Below, in pieces: positions 25,716 through 35,539 of a DNA stretch of 63,483 nucleotides (positions are counted from its first letter, which is position 1; every line of letters starts with the position of its first letter). This DNA comes from Actinomycetales bacterium (lineage in GTDB: Bacteria; Actinomycetota; Actinomycetes; Actinomycetales; Dermatophilaceae). The notes beneath the pieces were generated by a model. That model was not told the DNA's origin and made no database searches. It saw nothing but the letters and a program-made list of their open reading frames with translations. The position numbers and the translations under genes were made by a program. The stretch is from positions 1 through 63,483 of the forward strand of contig JAAYCP010000123.1 of assembly GCA_012729695.1 (NCBI GenBank), in the 5' to 3' direction.

Positions 25716-26345
25716 TCAGGCGACGACGCCCATGAAGTCCCGCCACCCGTTGTTGAGCACGAGCCAGGCGATCAGGCCGTAGCCGGCCTGCCCGGGTAGA
25801 CCCTCGCCGGCGGCGAGGTCGGTGAGCCAGTGCTCATAGCTGCGCAACGGCGCCAGGCAGTCCACGAATCCCACGCCACGACGGGCACAGACGTCCGCCT
25901 GCGCCTCCGCGTAGCGCTCCAGGAGGTCATCGAACGCCACCTCTCCGGTGGGTGCGGGACCGACGACGAAGACGGCGATGCCGGAGGCGGCGGCGGCGTC
26001 GAGGGTGTTGGCGAGGTTCAGCCGGTGCCGCGCGATGGACAGGTTGGACCGGGCATCCTCGAGCCCCACCGAGACGACGAGCTTGCGCTCGTCATGACCC
26101 TTCCAGCGGTCGAGTGCCTCGGTCGAGGACCGCTGGAGGACCTCCGCGGAGGTGTCGCCGACGACGGCGAGGTTGTATGCGGTCAGGCGCAGGTCTTCTG
26201 CGCGCGTGCGACCCATGACCCGGGTGACCCAGCCCTGGGCCTTGGGGTCGCCGGTACCCGTGGCGAGCGTGCCGCCGAGGACGACGACAGCCACGTCACG
26301 CGGAGCGGGAGCCTCCTCGTGGGGCTCGGTGAAGTCGTAGCTCAC
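25716..26345 (-). CDS. SGNH/GDSL hydrolase-fold protein lacking catalytic residues
   Basis: The 209-residue protein aligns by pattern with the actinobacterial GDSL esterase group. Block I (usually GDSL) is LGGTLATGTGDP, so the nucleophile Ser has become Thr or been lost. Block III (usually GxND) is SVGLEDARS. Block V (usually the His of HPGQAGYG) is GLPGQAGYGLIAW, so His is gone too. With both Ser and His missing it is unlikely to be a classical esterase. The frame is intact, which argues for a retained non-catalytic role. GTG 26345 has GAGGAAG upstream. Confidence 0.75.
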   Translation of the reverse strand: MSYDFTEPHEEAPAPRDVAVVVLGGTLATGTGDPKAQGWVTRVMGRTRAEDLRLTAYNLAVVGDTSAEVLQRSSTEALDRWKGHDERKLVVSVGLEDARSNLSIARHRLNLANTLDAAAASGIAVFVVGPAPTGEVAFDDLLERYAEAQADVCARRGVGFVDCLAPLRSYEHWLTDLAAGEGLPGQAGYGLIAWLVLNNGWRDFMGVVA

Positions 26346-26408
26346 GTAGCCATCTTCCTCATGGTCTGCCCTGGGAGACCCCGGTGCGCCTCGCAGCGCA
26401 GAGGGGCG

Positions 26409-26603
26409 TCACCCATCGTCGGTCCAGCCGTCCTCGTCGTCGTCGAGGCGGGCCAACCAGGTCGCGAGACGGTCGACGGGGATCTCGAACTCCGGGTGCA
26501 GGTCGACGAACGCGCGCAGCTGGTCGGCGAGCCAGGCGAGGGAGACCTCGTCCTCGCCGCGCCGCCGCTCGAGCTCCTCGATACCGCGATCGGTGAAGTA
26601 CAT
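26409..26603 (-). CDS. DUF6104 family protein
   Basis: The 64-residue acidic protein starts MYFTDRGIEELERRRGEDEV and contains ADQLRAFVDLHPEFEIPVDR, then WLARLDDDED. These features match the small actinobacterial DUF6104 family, which is commonly found beside the kgd/sucA gene. It lies 17 nt downstream of kgd on the same strand, with GGAGTATG-like sequence before the ATG, so co-transcription with kgd is likely. Function is unknown. Confidence 0.82.
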   Translation of the reverse strand: MYFTDRGIEELERRRGEDEVSLAWLADQLRAFVDLHPEFEIPVDRLATWLARLDDDEDGWTDDG

Positions 26604-26620
26604 ACTCCTTCGGAGTCCTC

Positions 26621-29600
26621 CTAGCGCCCGAACGCCTCGCCCAGGAGGATCTCCTGCTCCGCCTGGTGCTTCTTCGTCGATCCGGTCGCGGGCGAGGCCG
26701 AGGCCGGGCGGGACACGCAGCGCAGGGGACGCGAGTCACCGCGCTCGGCGAGCGCCTCCGTGAGGTTGAGGGCCATGAACGGCCAGGCGCCCTGGTTGCG
26801 CGGCTCGTCCTGGACCCACATCAGCTCGGCCCCGGGGTACTCGCCGATCGCGGCGGCGATCTCGTCCGCCGGGAGCGGGTAGAGCTGCTCCACACGCAGG
26901 ATCGCCACCGACCCGTCGTTGCGCTTCTTGCGCTCGGCCTCGAGCTCGTAGACCACCTTGCCGGAGGCGAGGATCACCCGCGTGACCTCTCCCTCGGGGC
27001 GGTGGCGGTCCGGCAGCACCGGCTGCCACGAGCCCGAGGTGAACTCTTCCGGCATGGAGGAGGCCGCCTTGAGCCGCAGCATCGACTTCGGCGTGAAGAC
27101 GATGAGCGGGCGCCGGGGCCGGGCGTAGGCCTGGCGCCGGAGGAGGTGGAAGTAGTTCGCGGGTGAGGACGGGTAGGCCACCGTCATGTTGTCCTGCGCG
27201 CACAACGTGAGGAAGCGCTCGATCCGGGCCGAGGAGTGGTCCGGTCCCTGACCCTCATAGCCGTGGGGGAGGAGGAGAACCACCGAGGAGTTCTGGCCCC
27301 ACTTCTGCTCCGAGCTCGAGATGAACTCGTCGAGGATCGTCTGGGCGCCGTTGACGAAGTCACCGAACTGCGCCTCCCAGAGGACGAGCGCATCTGGTCG
27401 CTCGACCGAGTAGCCGTACTCGAAGCCCATCGCTGCGAACTCGGACAGCAGGGAGTCGTAGACCCAGAACTTGGCCTGGCCCTCGCCGAGGTAGAGCAGC
27501 GGGGTCCACTCCTCGGCCGTGTTCTTGTCGATGAGCACCGCGTGCCGCTGCACGAAGGTGCCGCGACGCGAGTCCTGTCCGGCCAGGCGGACGGGTGTCC
27601 CCTCCATGAGCAGGGAGCCGAAGGCGATGAGCTCTCCGGTGGCCCAGTCGATGCCGCCGTCCGCGATGCTCTGGGAGCGCTTCTCCATGGCCTGGAGCAG
27701 CTTGGGGTGGACGGTGAAGCCCGGCGGCACGTTCGTGAAGGCCTTGCCGAGGTGGGCGAGCGTATCGTGCGAGATGGCCGTCTCGGTCGCCGAACCGCGC
27801 GGCTCGTCGTCGCCGGCCTGGGCGATGGGCGGCTCCAGCCCCGTGTCGGACTCTGCTCCCGACTCGTGGGACTTCTTGGCCGCGGCGTCAGCGCGCAGGG
27901 CCTCCTTGGTCTCGAGGAAGACCCGCTCCAACTGCTGCTGGTAGTCGCGCAGGGCGGCGTCGGCATCCTCGCTCGTGATGTCGCCGCGGCCCACCAGAGC
28001 CTCGGTGTAGAGCTTGCGGACGCTGCGCTTGGCCTCGATGAGGTGGTACATGAGCGGCTGCGTCATCGACGGGTCGTCGCCCTCGTTGTGACCGCGGCGG
28101 CGGTAGCAGACGAGGTCGACGACGACGTCCTTGTTGAAGCGCTGGCGGAACTCGTACGCGAGCTCAGCAACCCGGACGCACGCCTCCGGGTCATCGCCGT
28201 TGACGTGGAAGATCGGCGCCTGGATCATGCGCGCCACGTCGGTGCAGTACGTCGAGGAGCGGCTGGAGACCGGGCTGGTCGTGAAGCCGACCTGGTTGTT
28301 GATGACGACGTGCACGGTGCCGCCGGTGCGGTAGCCACGCAGCTGGGAGAGGTTGAGGGTCTCGGCGACCACGCCCTGGCCGGCGAAGGCGGCATCGCCG
28401 TGCAGCAGGATCGGCAGCACGGTGAAGTCGGCGCCGGCGAGGTTCAGCCGGTCCTGCTTGGCGCGGACGATTCCCTCGAGGACCGGGTTGACGGCCTCGA
28501 GGTGCGAGGGGTTGGCGGCCAGGTAGACCTTGGTCTCGGAGCCGTCCTCAGCCGTGAACTTGCCTTCTGTCCCGAGGTGGTACTTCACGTCACCGGAGCC
28601 CTGGACCGACCGCGGGTCGTGCTGGCCCTCGAACTCCCGGAAGATCTGCGCGTAGGACTTGCCGGCGATGTTGGCGAGCACGTTGAGGCGGCCGCGGTGC
28701 GGCATGCCGATGCAGACCTCGTCGAGCTTGTCCTCGGCAGCGCGCGAGAGCACCCGGTCGAGGAGGGCGATGACGGACTCGCCGCCCTCGAGGGAGAAGC
28801 GCTTCTGGCCGACGAACTTCGTCTGCAGGAAGGTCTCGAAGGCCTCAGCGGCGTTGAGGCGGCGGAGGATCCGCAGCTGCTCCTCACGGGAGGGCTTCTC
28901 ATGCGGGACCTCGATCTTCTCCTGGATCCACGCGCGCTGCTCGGGGTCCTGGATGTGCATGTACTCGACGCCGATGGTCCGGCAGTACGAGTCGCGCAGG
29001 ATGCCGAGGATCTTGCGAAGACGGAGGAAGGGCTCGCCACCGAATCCACCGGTCGCGAAGTGGCGGTCCAGGTCCCACAGCGTCAGCCCGTGCCGGGTGA
29101 TGTCGAGGTCGGGGTGGCGCCGCTGGCGGTACTCGAGCGGGTCGGTGTCGGCCATGAGGTGACCGCGCACACGGTATGCGTGGATCAGCTCCTGGACACG
29201 GGCCACCTTGTTGATGTCGTCGTCGTGGGTCGCCGAGATGTCCTGCACCCAGCGCACAGGCTCGTACGGGATGCGCAGGCTCTCGAAGACCTCGTCGTAG
29301 AAGCCGTTCTCACCGAGGAGCAGTCCGTGGATGATGCGGAGGAACTCGCCGGACTGGGCACCCTGGATGATGCGGTGGTCGTAGGTGCTCGTGAGCGTGA
29401 GGATCTTGCTCACGGCGTTGCGGTGGATCGTCTCCAGTGAGGCGCCCTGCCACTCGGCGGGGTAGTCCATCGCTCCGACGCCGATGATCGTGCCCTGCCC
29501 GCGCATGAGCCGCGGCACCGAGTGCACGGTGCCGATAGTGCCGGGGTTGGTGAGCGAGATCGTCGTGTCCTGGAAGTCGGCGACGGTGAGCTTGTTGTCG

Positions 29601-30580
29601 CGGGCCTTGTGGACGATGTCCTCGTAGGCCATCCAGAAGTGGAAGAAGTCCATCTGGTCCGCACCCTTGATGGAGGGCACGAGGAGCTGGCGGGTGCCGT
29701 CGGGCTTGGCCAGGTCGATGGCGAGGCCGAGGTTGACGTGCGCCGGCTGGATGAGAACGGGCTTGCCGTTCTCGTCGATGTCGTACCCGTTGTTCATCAC
29801 CGGCACCTCGGCGAGGGCCTTGACCATCGCATACCCGATGAGGTGCGTGAACGACACCTTGCCGCCGCGCGAGCGGCCCAGGTGGTTGTTGATGACGACG
29901 CGGTTGTCGATGAGCAGCTTGGCGGGGACCGTGCGGACACTCGTCGCGGTCGGGACCGTCAGCGAGGTCTCCATGTTCGTGACGACGCGGGCGCTGGCGC
30001 CTCGCAGCGGTGACTGCTCGGACTGGCGGACCTTCTCCGGGTCGATCGCCTTGGAGGGGTCCCTTGGGCGCAGCTGAAGGGAGCGGGGGATCGCTCCGCC
30101 CAGCGCCTTCACCGGCTGGGGGCCGCCCTCGCTCGGGATACCGGAGGTCGAGGCCGGCTCCGCCTGGGCTGCCGGCTTGGAGGTCGCGGGCTTGGAGGTC
30201 GCGGGCTTGGGCTGCGCGGGCCTGGACTCGGCTGCCTTGGGTGCGGGTGCCTTTGTCGCGGGTGCCTGCGCTGCGGGCTTCGGCTGGGCTGCCGGGGCCG
30301 GGCCAGGTGCCGGCTTGGTCTCGCTGGGCTGGGAAACCGTGCTGGTCTGGGATGACGAGCGGCTCTGAGACGTGCTCGACTGCGCCGGTGAAGCGGTGGC
30401 CTGCGCCTCCCCACCGTTGGTCGCCGGGTCCTGAGCGGGCGAGTAGTCTGCGAAGAACTCCCACCACGCCTTGTCCACGAGGTTCTTGTCGCGCTTGTAC
30501 TGCTCGTACAGCTCGTCGACGAGCCACTCGTTGGGTCCGAAGGCTGCCAGGGGGTCGTCGTTCGAGTGCTCGTCAGGCAC
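26621..30580 (-). CDS. kgd: Multifunctional 2-oxoglutarate dehydrogenase E1/decarboxylase with E2 domain
   Basis: The 1319-residue TCA-cycle enzyme of the actinobacterial Kgd/OdhA type has four parts. An N-terminal E1-like segment ([21 protein letters not shown]) comes first, then a long Ala/Pro/Lys/Ser/Gln linker (about 45-165) in place of a lipoyl domain. Next is an E2 succinyltransferase domain with TYDHRIIQG (active His), and last the ThDP-dependent E1 core with [11 protein letters not shown], the [11 protein letters not shown] loop and [17 protein letters not shown]. The lipoyl domain is expected on a separate E2 not in this window. ATG 30580 is 234 nt from the upstream ABC gene. DUF6104 follows. 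Confidence 0.95.
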   Translation of the reverse strand: MPDEHSNDDPLAAFGPNEWLVDELYEQYKRDKNLVDKAWWEFFADYSPAQDPATNGGEAQATASPAQSSTSQSRSSSQTSTVSQPSETKPAPGPAPAAQPKPAAQAPATKAPAPKAAESRPAQPKPATSKPATSKPAAQAEPASTSGIPSEGGPQPVKALGGAIPRSLQLRPRDPSKAIDPEKVRQSEQSPLRGASARVVTNMETSLTVPTATSVRTVPAKLLIDNRVVINNHLGRSRGGKVSFTHLIGYAMVKALAEVPVMNNGYDIDENGKPVLIQPAHVNLGLAIDLAKPDGTRQLLVPSIKGADQMDFFHFWMAYEDIVHKARDNKLTVADFQDTTISLTNPGTIGTVHSVPRLMRGQGTIIGVGAMDYPAEWQGASLETIHRNAVSKILTLTSTYDHRIIQGAQSGEFLRIIHGLLLGENGFYDEVFESLRIPYEPVRWVQDISATHDDDINKVARVQELIHAYRVRGHLMADTDPLEYRQRRHPDLDITRHGLTLWDLDRHFATGGFGGEPFLRLRKILGILRDSYCRTIGVEYMHIQDPEQRAWIQEKIEVPHEKPSREEQLRILRRLNAAEAFETFLQTKFVGQKRFSLEGGESVIALLDRVLSRAAEDKLDEVCIGMPHRGRLNVLANIAGKSYAQIFREFEGQHDPRSVQGSGDVKYHLGTEGKFTAEDGSETKVYLAANPSHLEAVNPVLEGIVRAKQDRLNLAGADFTVLPILLHGDAAFAGQGVVAETLNLSQLRGYRTGGTVHVVINNQVGFTTSPVSSRSSTYCTDVARMIQAPIFHVNGDDPEACVRVAELAYEFRQRFNKDVVVDLVCYRRRGHNEGDDPSMTQPLMYHLIEAKRSVRKLYTEALVGRGDITSEDADAALRDYQQQLERVFLETKEALRADAAAKKSHESGAESDTGLEPPIAQAGDDEPRGSATETAISHDTLAHLGKAFTNVPPGFTVHPKLLQAMEKRSQSIADGGIDWATGELIAFGSLLMEGTPVRLAGQDSRRGTFVQRHAVLIDKNTAEEWTPLLYLGEGQAKFWVYDSLLSEFAAMGFEYGYSVERPDALVLWEAQFGDFVNGAQTILDEFISSSEQKWGQNSSVVLLLPHGYEGQGPDHSSARIERFLTLCAQDNMTVAYPSSPANYFHLLRRQAYARPRRPLIVFTPKSMLRLKAASSMPEEFTSGSWQPVLPDRHRPEGEVTRVILASGKVVYELEAERKKRNDGSVAILRVEQLYPLPADEIAAAIGEYPGAELMWVQDEPRNQGAWPFMALNLTEALAERGDSRPLRCVSRPASASPATGSTKKHQAEQEILLGEAFGR

Positions 30581-30814
30581 GGCGTCTTCGCCTCTTTCAC
30601 AGGGATGTGACTGGTATGCAGATGATCATCTGAGTCGTGGGGCTCCGCCTCACGACAGGACTCGGACCAGCCTATCTCCCGATGTGAACTTTCCCGCATC
30701 GAGGCGCGCACCGTGGACAACCGGTCGCCGAACCAACGCGGAGTCGTCGCCGAGCGGTCGCCGAGGCACCGACGAGCAGCCGCTCACCCCTCGTCGGCGT
30801 CCTGCGAACGACCG

Positions 30815-31612
30815 TCAGCCGACGTCCTCGCGGGTGGCCCGCCAGATGCCGAGACCGGCCAGGACGAGCGCGTATGCGACGAGCACCAGGGACCCGCCCC
30901 ACCAGGACAGCCGTGCGGCACCGGTGCCCGAGTCGATGGTGTTGATGACGGCACTGGTGGCCTGGGTGGGGAGGTACTGCACGACGTTCTGCGCAGCCCA
31001 TTCCCAGAAGCCGAGCCCGAACGTGACCAGTGGCTCGACGATCCAGGCGACACCGACGGCGATGAGGAGGGCAGCCACCTGGTTGGGGATGAGGATCCCG
31101 ATGCCCAGGCCGATGAGAGCCCACACGGCGAGCACGAGCAGGCTCAGCGCCAAGGTCCGCAGGATCTCGTTCGAGGGCCACGGGTCGCTGCCGAGCAGCT
31201 GCAGCATCAGGGCCCCGACCGCCGTGGAGGCGACGATGCTCAAGAGCCCGTTGAGGATGGCGATGCCCACGAGCGCGACCGCCTTGGCGAGCAGAGCCTG
31301 CATCCGTCGCGGGTTCGCGAGGAAGGTGGCCGTGATGGTCTTGTGCCGGTACTCCGACCCGATCTGCAGCACGCCGATGGTGAGCAAAAGGAGGTAGCCC
31401 ACCTGCAGACCGGCGGTGTACACCGAGTTGGCCAGCTGGACCGGCTCCATCGGGGGCATGGTGTCCGGCGTCGTCTCCGGCATGAGCTCGACGAAGACGA
31501 AGGCGAAGAACACGGTGAAGAGGACGGCGGAGGCGACGATGGCGATCGCCATGCCCCACCACAAGCGTGTCGTGAAGTACTTGAGGAACTCGGATCGGAT
31601 GGCGCGCAGCAT
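30815..31612 (-). CDS. ABC-2 type transporter permease
   Basis: The 265-residue membrane protein has six predicted helices, an N-terminal cytoplasmic start (LRAIRSEFLKYFTTRLWW) and a large loop carrying Met/Pro residues after the first helix. It belongs to the ABC-2 permease group often paired with an ATPase for drug, peptide or lipid export. Its ATG shares a base with the ATPase stop (TGATG), so the two form one transport operon. Substrate is unknown. Confidence 0.83.
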   Translation of the reverse strand: MLRAIRSEFLKYFTTRLWWGMAIAIVASAVLFTVFFAFVFVELMPETTPDTMPPMEPVQLANSVYTAGLQVGYLLLLTIGVLQIGSEYRHKTITATFLANPRRMQALLAKAVALVGIAILNGLLSIVASTAVGALMLQLLGSDPWPSNEILRTLALSLLVLAVWALIGLGIGILIPNQVAALLIAVGVAWIVEPLVTFGLGFWEWAAQNVVQYLPTQATSAVINTIDSGTGAARLSWWGGSLVLVAYALVLAGLGIWRATREDVG

Positions 31613-32610
31613 CAGCCGTTCGCTCCTTCCTGGCCGGTGATGGCGTCTCGTTCGGCCGGGGCGCTGACCGCGCCGGGGGAGCCGAGATTGCGGTTGGTCC
31701 CCTCGGTGAGGGAGAAGTAGAGCTTTTCCAGCTCGCTGTTCTTCTCGCGCAGCTCCCAGATGGGCAGGCCGGCGCGCAGGGCGACGTCACCGACGAGCCG
31801 TAGGTCGGTCGTGTCGGCGACGATGTGGTCACCCTCGACCCGCGCGGTGACGTCGGCGATCCGCAGCGCACCGATGAGACGGTCCGGGTCGGAGGTGCGG
31901 ATCTGACATCCATGTCCGCCGGAGAGGTCGGCCATCGGTCCGCTCGTGACGAGCCTGCCGTTGGCGATGATCACGAGGTCGTCGATCGTCTGCTCGACCT
32001 CGGAAAGCATGTGGCTCGAGATGAGGATCGTCCTGCCCTCGCCGGCCAGGTGCCGCAGGAAGCCGCGTAACCAGCGGATCCCTTCCGGGTCCAGGCCGTT
32101 GGCCGGCTCGTCGAGGATGAGGACATCGGGGTCACCGAGGAGTGCAGCCGACAGACCGAGCCGCTGCCGCATACCCATGGAGTAGCCGCCCGCGCGCTGG
32201 TCCGCCGCCGCCGGGATACCGGTCAGCTCGAGCACCTGGTCGACCCGCGAGTCCGGGATGCCGGCCGCCGCCGCGATCGTGCGCAGGTGGTTGCGGCCGC
32301 TGCGGCCCGGGTGGAACCCGGTCGCTTCCAGGGCGGCGCCGACGGTGCCGGCGGGGTCCGCCAGGTGCGCATACGTCTGGCCGTCGATCAGCGCAGTCCC
32401 GCTGGTCGGGCTGATGAGCCCGAGCAGCATACGCAGGGTCGTCGTCTTCCCTGCACCGTTCGGCCCGAGGAACCCGGTGATCCGACCGGGCTCCACGGCG
32501 AAGCTGAGCTCGTCGACGGCCTTGAAGGCGCCGAAGTGCTTCGAGAGCCGGTCGATCTCGATGCGTTTGCCGCGGACGCCGGAGCCGTTCCGCGTCGGTG
32601 TCGTCGTCAT
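31612..32610 (-). CDS. ABC transporter ATP-binding protein
   Basis: The 332-residue ATPase has Walker A GPNGAGKTTTLRMLLG, the Q-loop at GLISPTSG, signature YSMGMRQRLGLSAALLGDP, Walker B VLILDEPANGLDPEG and H-loop ILISSHMLSE. A C-terminal extension of about 100 residues is typical of antibiotic/bacitracin-type ABC-2 exporters. ATG 32610 is the likely start; ATG 32619 would add three residues, and neither has a clear Shine-Dalgarno. It diverges from the aldehyde dehydrogenase gene across 273 nt. Confidence 0.88.
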   Translation of the reverse strand: MTTTPTRNGSGVRGKRIEIDRLSKHFGAFKAVDELSFAVEPGRITGFLGPNGAGKTTTLRMLLGLISPTSGTALIDGQTYAHLADPAGTVGAALEATGFHPGRSGRNHLRTIAAAAGIPDSRVDQVLELTGIPAAADQRAGGYSMGMRQRLGLSAALLGDPDVLILDEPANGLDPEGIRWLRGFLRHLAGEGRTILISSHMLSEVEQTIDDLVIIANGRLVTSGPMADLSGGHGCQIRTSDPDRLIGALRIADVTARVEGDHIVADTTDLRLVGDVALRAGLPIWELREKNSELEKLYFSLTEGTNRNLGSPGAVSAPAERDAITGQEGANG

Positions 32611-32883
32611 GTCCCTCATCCTTGCAGCCGGGACTGCGGCGTCGTTCCCCCACCCGGGTGAACGTCCGGTCCCACGCTGGGGGGAGTTCGACCCGTCCGG
32701 GCCGACCGCCTCGAGCCGTAGCAAGAGGTCACGGACAGCCCCAGGGCATCGGCCGGACGCACTCGGTCGGGACTGCTGTTGGCAGTGGCACGGTCACCGA
32801 CGAGACTGAGGGGACCTGTTCGGTCCGCTGGTCCGGTTCGAAGCGGTGCCGGCGTCCGAGGTCGACGATCCGAAGGAGTGACG

Positions 32884-34338
32884 ATGAGTCTGCTGCAGAG
32901 CGACCTGTGGGACGGCAAGATCTATGTGGGTGGCTGGCGGGACGGTGGGTCCACCTATGACGTGGTCGAGCCCGCCACAGGGGAGACCCTCGGGTCCCTG
33001 GGCCAAGCCTCGCCCGACGACGTGCTGCGAACGGCCCAGGAGGCGAGCGCCGCTCAGAAGTCGTGGGCGGCGGTCAATCCTTTGGAGCGGGCCGCAGTGC
33101 TGCGCCGCGCCGGTGACCTGTGGCGCGCGCACGCGGAGGAGCTCGCGGGGTGGATCGTGCGTGAGGCGGGATCGATCCCGCCGAAGGCGCAGCTGGAGAT
33201 CGACTCGGCGGCGGAGATCTGCTTCGAGTCGGCCGCCCTGGCCACGCACCCGCGGGGCGAGGTCCTCGCGTCCGCGGAGCCTCGGTGGAGCTTCGCCCGA
33301 CGGGTGCCCGCGGGAGTCGTCTCGGTGATCGCCCCCTTCAACTTCCCCCTCATCCTCTCCATCCGGTCGGTCGCGCCGGCGCTCGCGCTCGGGAACGCGG
33401 TCCTCCTCAAGCCGGACCCGCGGACGGCGGTGTGCGGTGGCGTGAGTCTCATCCGGATCTTCGAGGAGGCGGGTCTGCCCTCCGGCGTCCTCAGCCTGCT
33501 GCCCGGCGGCGCCGACATCGGCCAGGCGGTCGTGACGGCTCCTGAGGTGCGGGTGATCTCGTTCACCGGCTCGACCGAGGCAGGTCGAGCGGTCGGAGCA
33601 CTCGGTGCCCAGCACCTCAAGCGGACGCACCTCGAGCTCGGCGGGAACAACGCCCTCATCGTCCTGCCCGGCGCGGACCTGGACAAGGCGGTATCGGCCG
33701 GAGCCTTCGGCTCCTTCATGCACCAGGGCCAGATCTGTATGACCACGGGCCGCCACCTCGTGCACGAATCCCTCCACGATGCCTATGTCCAGGCCCTCGC
33801 GGAGAAGGCCTCCCACCTGCCTGTGGGGAACCCGGCCAGCGAGCAGGTGGCGCTCGGGCCGATCATCGACAGCAAGCAGCTGGCCCGCGTCGACGGACTG
33901 GTCCAGGAGACGGTCCGCGCCGGTGCCACTCTTGCATCGGGCGGGACCTTCGAGGGCCTCTTCTACCGGCCGACCGTGCTCGGGCAGGTCTCCACGGACA
34001 TGCCCGCCTACGCGCAGGAGGTCTTCGGGCCAGTGGCGCCGGTGGTGCCGTTCAGCACCGTGGAGGAAGCCGTGAGCCTGGCCTCGAGCACCGAGTACGG
34101 CCTGTCCCTCGGCATCCTCGGTGAGGTGGGCACGGCGATGGAGATCGCGGATGCCGTGCCGAGCGGCATCATCCACATCAACGAGCAGACGGTCAGCGAC
34201 GAGCCGATGATCCCGTTCGGTGGAGTCGGGGCGTCGGGCAACGGGTCGCGCGTCGGAGGGCCGACCGCGAACATCGAGGCCTTCACCGAGACCCAGTGGC
34301 TCACCGTCCGCAGCACCATCGCGCCCTACCCGTTCTGA
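32884..34338 (+). CDS. Aldehyde dehydrogenase, benzaldehyde-dehydrogenase-like
   Basis: The 484-residue NAD(P)-dependent enzyme contains IAPFNFPLILSIRSVAPALA, TGSTEAGRAVG (nucleotide site), LELGGNNALIVL (general-base Glu), and GQICMTT with the catalytic Cys. The motif set resembles benzaldehyde/vanillin dehydrogenases (XylC-like), so aromatic aldehyde oxidation is likely but not proven. A good ribosome-binding site GAAGGAG precedes ATG 32884. Two strong hairpins terminate the gene at 34349 and 34439. Confidence 0.88.
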   Translation: MSLLQSDLWDGKIYVGGWRDGGSTYDVVEPATGETLGSLGQASPDDVLRTAQEASAAQKSWAAVNPLERAAVLRRAGDLWRAHAEELAGWIVREAGSIPPKAQLEIDSAAEICFESAALATHPRGEVLASAEPRWSFARRVPAGVVSVIAPFNFPLILSIRSVAPALALGNAVLLKPDPRTAVCGGVSLIRIFEEAGLPSGVLSLLPGGADIGQAVVTAPEVRVISFTGSTEAGRAVGALGAQHLKRTHLELGGNNALIVLPGADLDKAVSAGAFGSFMHQGQICMTTGRHLVHESLHDAYVQALAEKASHLPVGNPASEQVALGPIIDSKQLARVDGLVQETVRAGATLASGGTFEGLFYRPTVLGQVSTDMPAYAQEVFGPVAPVVPFSTVEEAVSLASSTEYGLSLGILGEVGTAMEIADAVPSGIIHINEQTVSDEPMIPFGGVGASGNGSRVGGPTANIEAFTETQWLTVRSTIAPYPF

Positions 34339-34348
34339 GCCGACGACT

Positions 34349-34385
34349 CCAGGCTGCTCTGCGGTCCGACCGCAGAGCGGCCTGG
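34349..34385 (+). terminator. Intrinsic terminator after aldehyde dehydrogenase gene
   Basis: A 17-bp stem with one G-U pair (left arm 34349-34365, right arm 34369-34385) has a 3-nt loop. It begins 11 nt after the stop codon. Confidence 0.8.
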
Positions 34386-34438
34386 TGGTCCCTCCTCCTC
34401 GTAGAGGTCGTCCGGGCCGGTCCGTGATGGACACAAGA

Positions 34439-34480
34439 GCCCGTACCAGAACGTGACAATAGGAACGTTCTGGTACGGGC
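34439..34480. terminator. Second strong hairpin, perfect inverted repeat
   Basis: GCCCGTACCAGAACGT (34439-34454) and its exact reverse complement (34465-34480) flank a 10-nt A-rich loop. This may be a back-up terminator or an insulator ahead of the carbonic anhydrase gene. No gene lies between the two hairpins. Confidence 0.65.
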
Positions 34481-34623
34481 AGGCTCGCTGGGTGGCCCTC
34501 GGTTCCGCTGCCGATCAACCGGACTGACCCATCCCGTCGGGCACCTCGGCGTGGTCGGCATCACCTGCTCTGGAGCGGCCGGCGACTGTCCCGCTGCCTG
34601 GCACAGCCCCTATCGTCGAGATC

Positions 34624-35118
34624 GTGGACGACTTCTCCGACCTGCTCGCAGCCAATGCCGAGTACGCGAAGGACTTCCAGCTCTCCGGCTTCGACGGTGT
34701 CGCGCGTGCCGGGGTCGCGATCGTCACCTGCATGGACTCCCGCATCGACCCCCTCAAGCTGCTCGGGCTCGAGCACGGAGACGCCAAGATCTTCCGCAAC
34801 CCAGGTGGACGCGTCACTCCACAGGCCCTGACCGCCCTGGTGCTCGGCTCGCACCTGCTCAACGTGTCCCGGATCCTCATCGTCCCGCACACCCGCTGCG
34901 CGATGGCCAGCTGCAGCGAGCGCGAGCTCCAGCGGCGGATCGGCGCCTCCGCCGGTCAGGACGCCTCCTGGCTGGACGTGGGCGCCATCGAGGACCAGGT
35001 CGCCGCTTTGGGGGAGGACGTGCACAAGGTGCGCTCGCACCCCCTCATCCCGGACCAGGTGACCGTGGGTGGATTCATCTACGACGTCGATACAGGTCTG
35101 CTCGAGCAGAAGTACTGA
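34624..35118 (+). CDS. Beta-class carbonic anhydrase
   Basis: The 164-residue short beta-carbonic anhydrase has zinc ligands Cys36 (CMDSR with Asp38-Arg40 dyad), His89 and Cys92 (HTRCAM). It interconverts CO2 and bicarbonate in the cytoplasm. The C-terminal TVGGFIYDVDTGLLEQ is a family hallmark. No Shine-Dalgarno is seen at GTG 34624; TATCGT (34611-34616) lies 7 nt upstream, compatible with a leaderless transcript. The sequence from 35119 to the terminator at 35294 contains no supported gene. Confidence 0.92.
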   Translation: MDDFSDLLAANAEYAKDFQLSGFDGVARAGVAIVTCMDSRIDPLKLLGLEHGDAKIFRNPGGRVTPQALTALVLGSHLLNVSRILIVPHTRCAMASCSERELQRRIGASAGQDASWLDVGAIEDQVAALGEDVHKVRSHPLIPDQVTVGGFIYDVDTGLLEQKY

Positions 35119-35293
35119 GTGTCGGGAGGACCGATATGCGGACCACCCGATTGCCAGCAGGGATCCTTCGGGCGGGTGACGCAGGTCTGGGAGGCGGCCG
35201 ACGGGATGGGTGATGGCTCAGACGGCCCCGGTGGTCTACATGGCTTCCGGGCCCACCTGCAGCTGATGGACCTTTGTCCGCCATGCGCACAGC

Positions 35294-35333
35294 AAAACCC
35301 CTCTGACCTGCATTTGCAGGTCAGAGGGGTTTT
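35294..35333. terminator. 19-bp perfect bidirectional terminator
   Basis: The arms AAAACCCCTCTGACCTGCA and TGCAGGTCAGAGGGGTTTT pair perfectly with a 2-nt TT loop, and T/A-tracts flank both ends. It terminates the tRNA-Arg transcript (minus) and possibly the carbonic anhydrase transcript (plus). Confidence 0.92.
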
Positions 35334-35337
35334 CGTG

Positions 35338-35409
35338 TGCCCCCGGCAGGATTCGAACCTGCGCTCCCGCCTCCGGAGGGCGGTGCTCTATCCCCTGAGC
35401 TACGGGGGC
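35338..35409 (-). tRNA. tRNA-Arg (anticodon CCG)
   Basis: On the minus strand a full cloverleaf is visible. The acceptor stem is GCCCCCG/CGGGGGC, the D arm GCTC-AGGGGATA-GAGC, the anticodon stem CCGCC/GGCGG around loop CTCCGGA, and the T arm GCAGG-TTCGAAT-CCTGC. The loop gives anticodon CCG, reading codon CGG. CCA is not encoded. It lies 130 nt upstream of argS, which is on the opposite strand. Confidence 0.95.
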
Positions 35410-35539
35410 GGGCGGAGTCGAGGGTATCAGCCTCACGGCGAGGATCCTGCATTCGGACCCTCATTCCACCACCGGAGGAGACGTCTCATCCACTGGGGAG
35501 CAGGAAGGAGCGGTCCGAGCGGGACCTAGACTTGTCCGA

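Noticed and set aside
27236..29440. 734-codon plus-strand open frame opposite kgd
   Set aside because: It lies wholly antisense to a certain gene; the product is Asp/Val/Gly/Leu-rich with no motif and no ribosome-binding site. Long antisense frames are expected at this GC content.
35136..35213. 25-codon ORF after the carbonic anhydrase gene
   Set aside because: A GGGAGG sits before the ATG, but composition is Arg/Gly random-like with no hydrophobic segment, and nothing supports translation.
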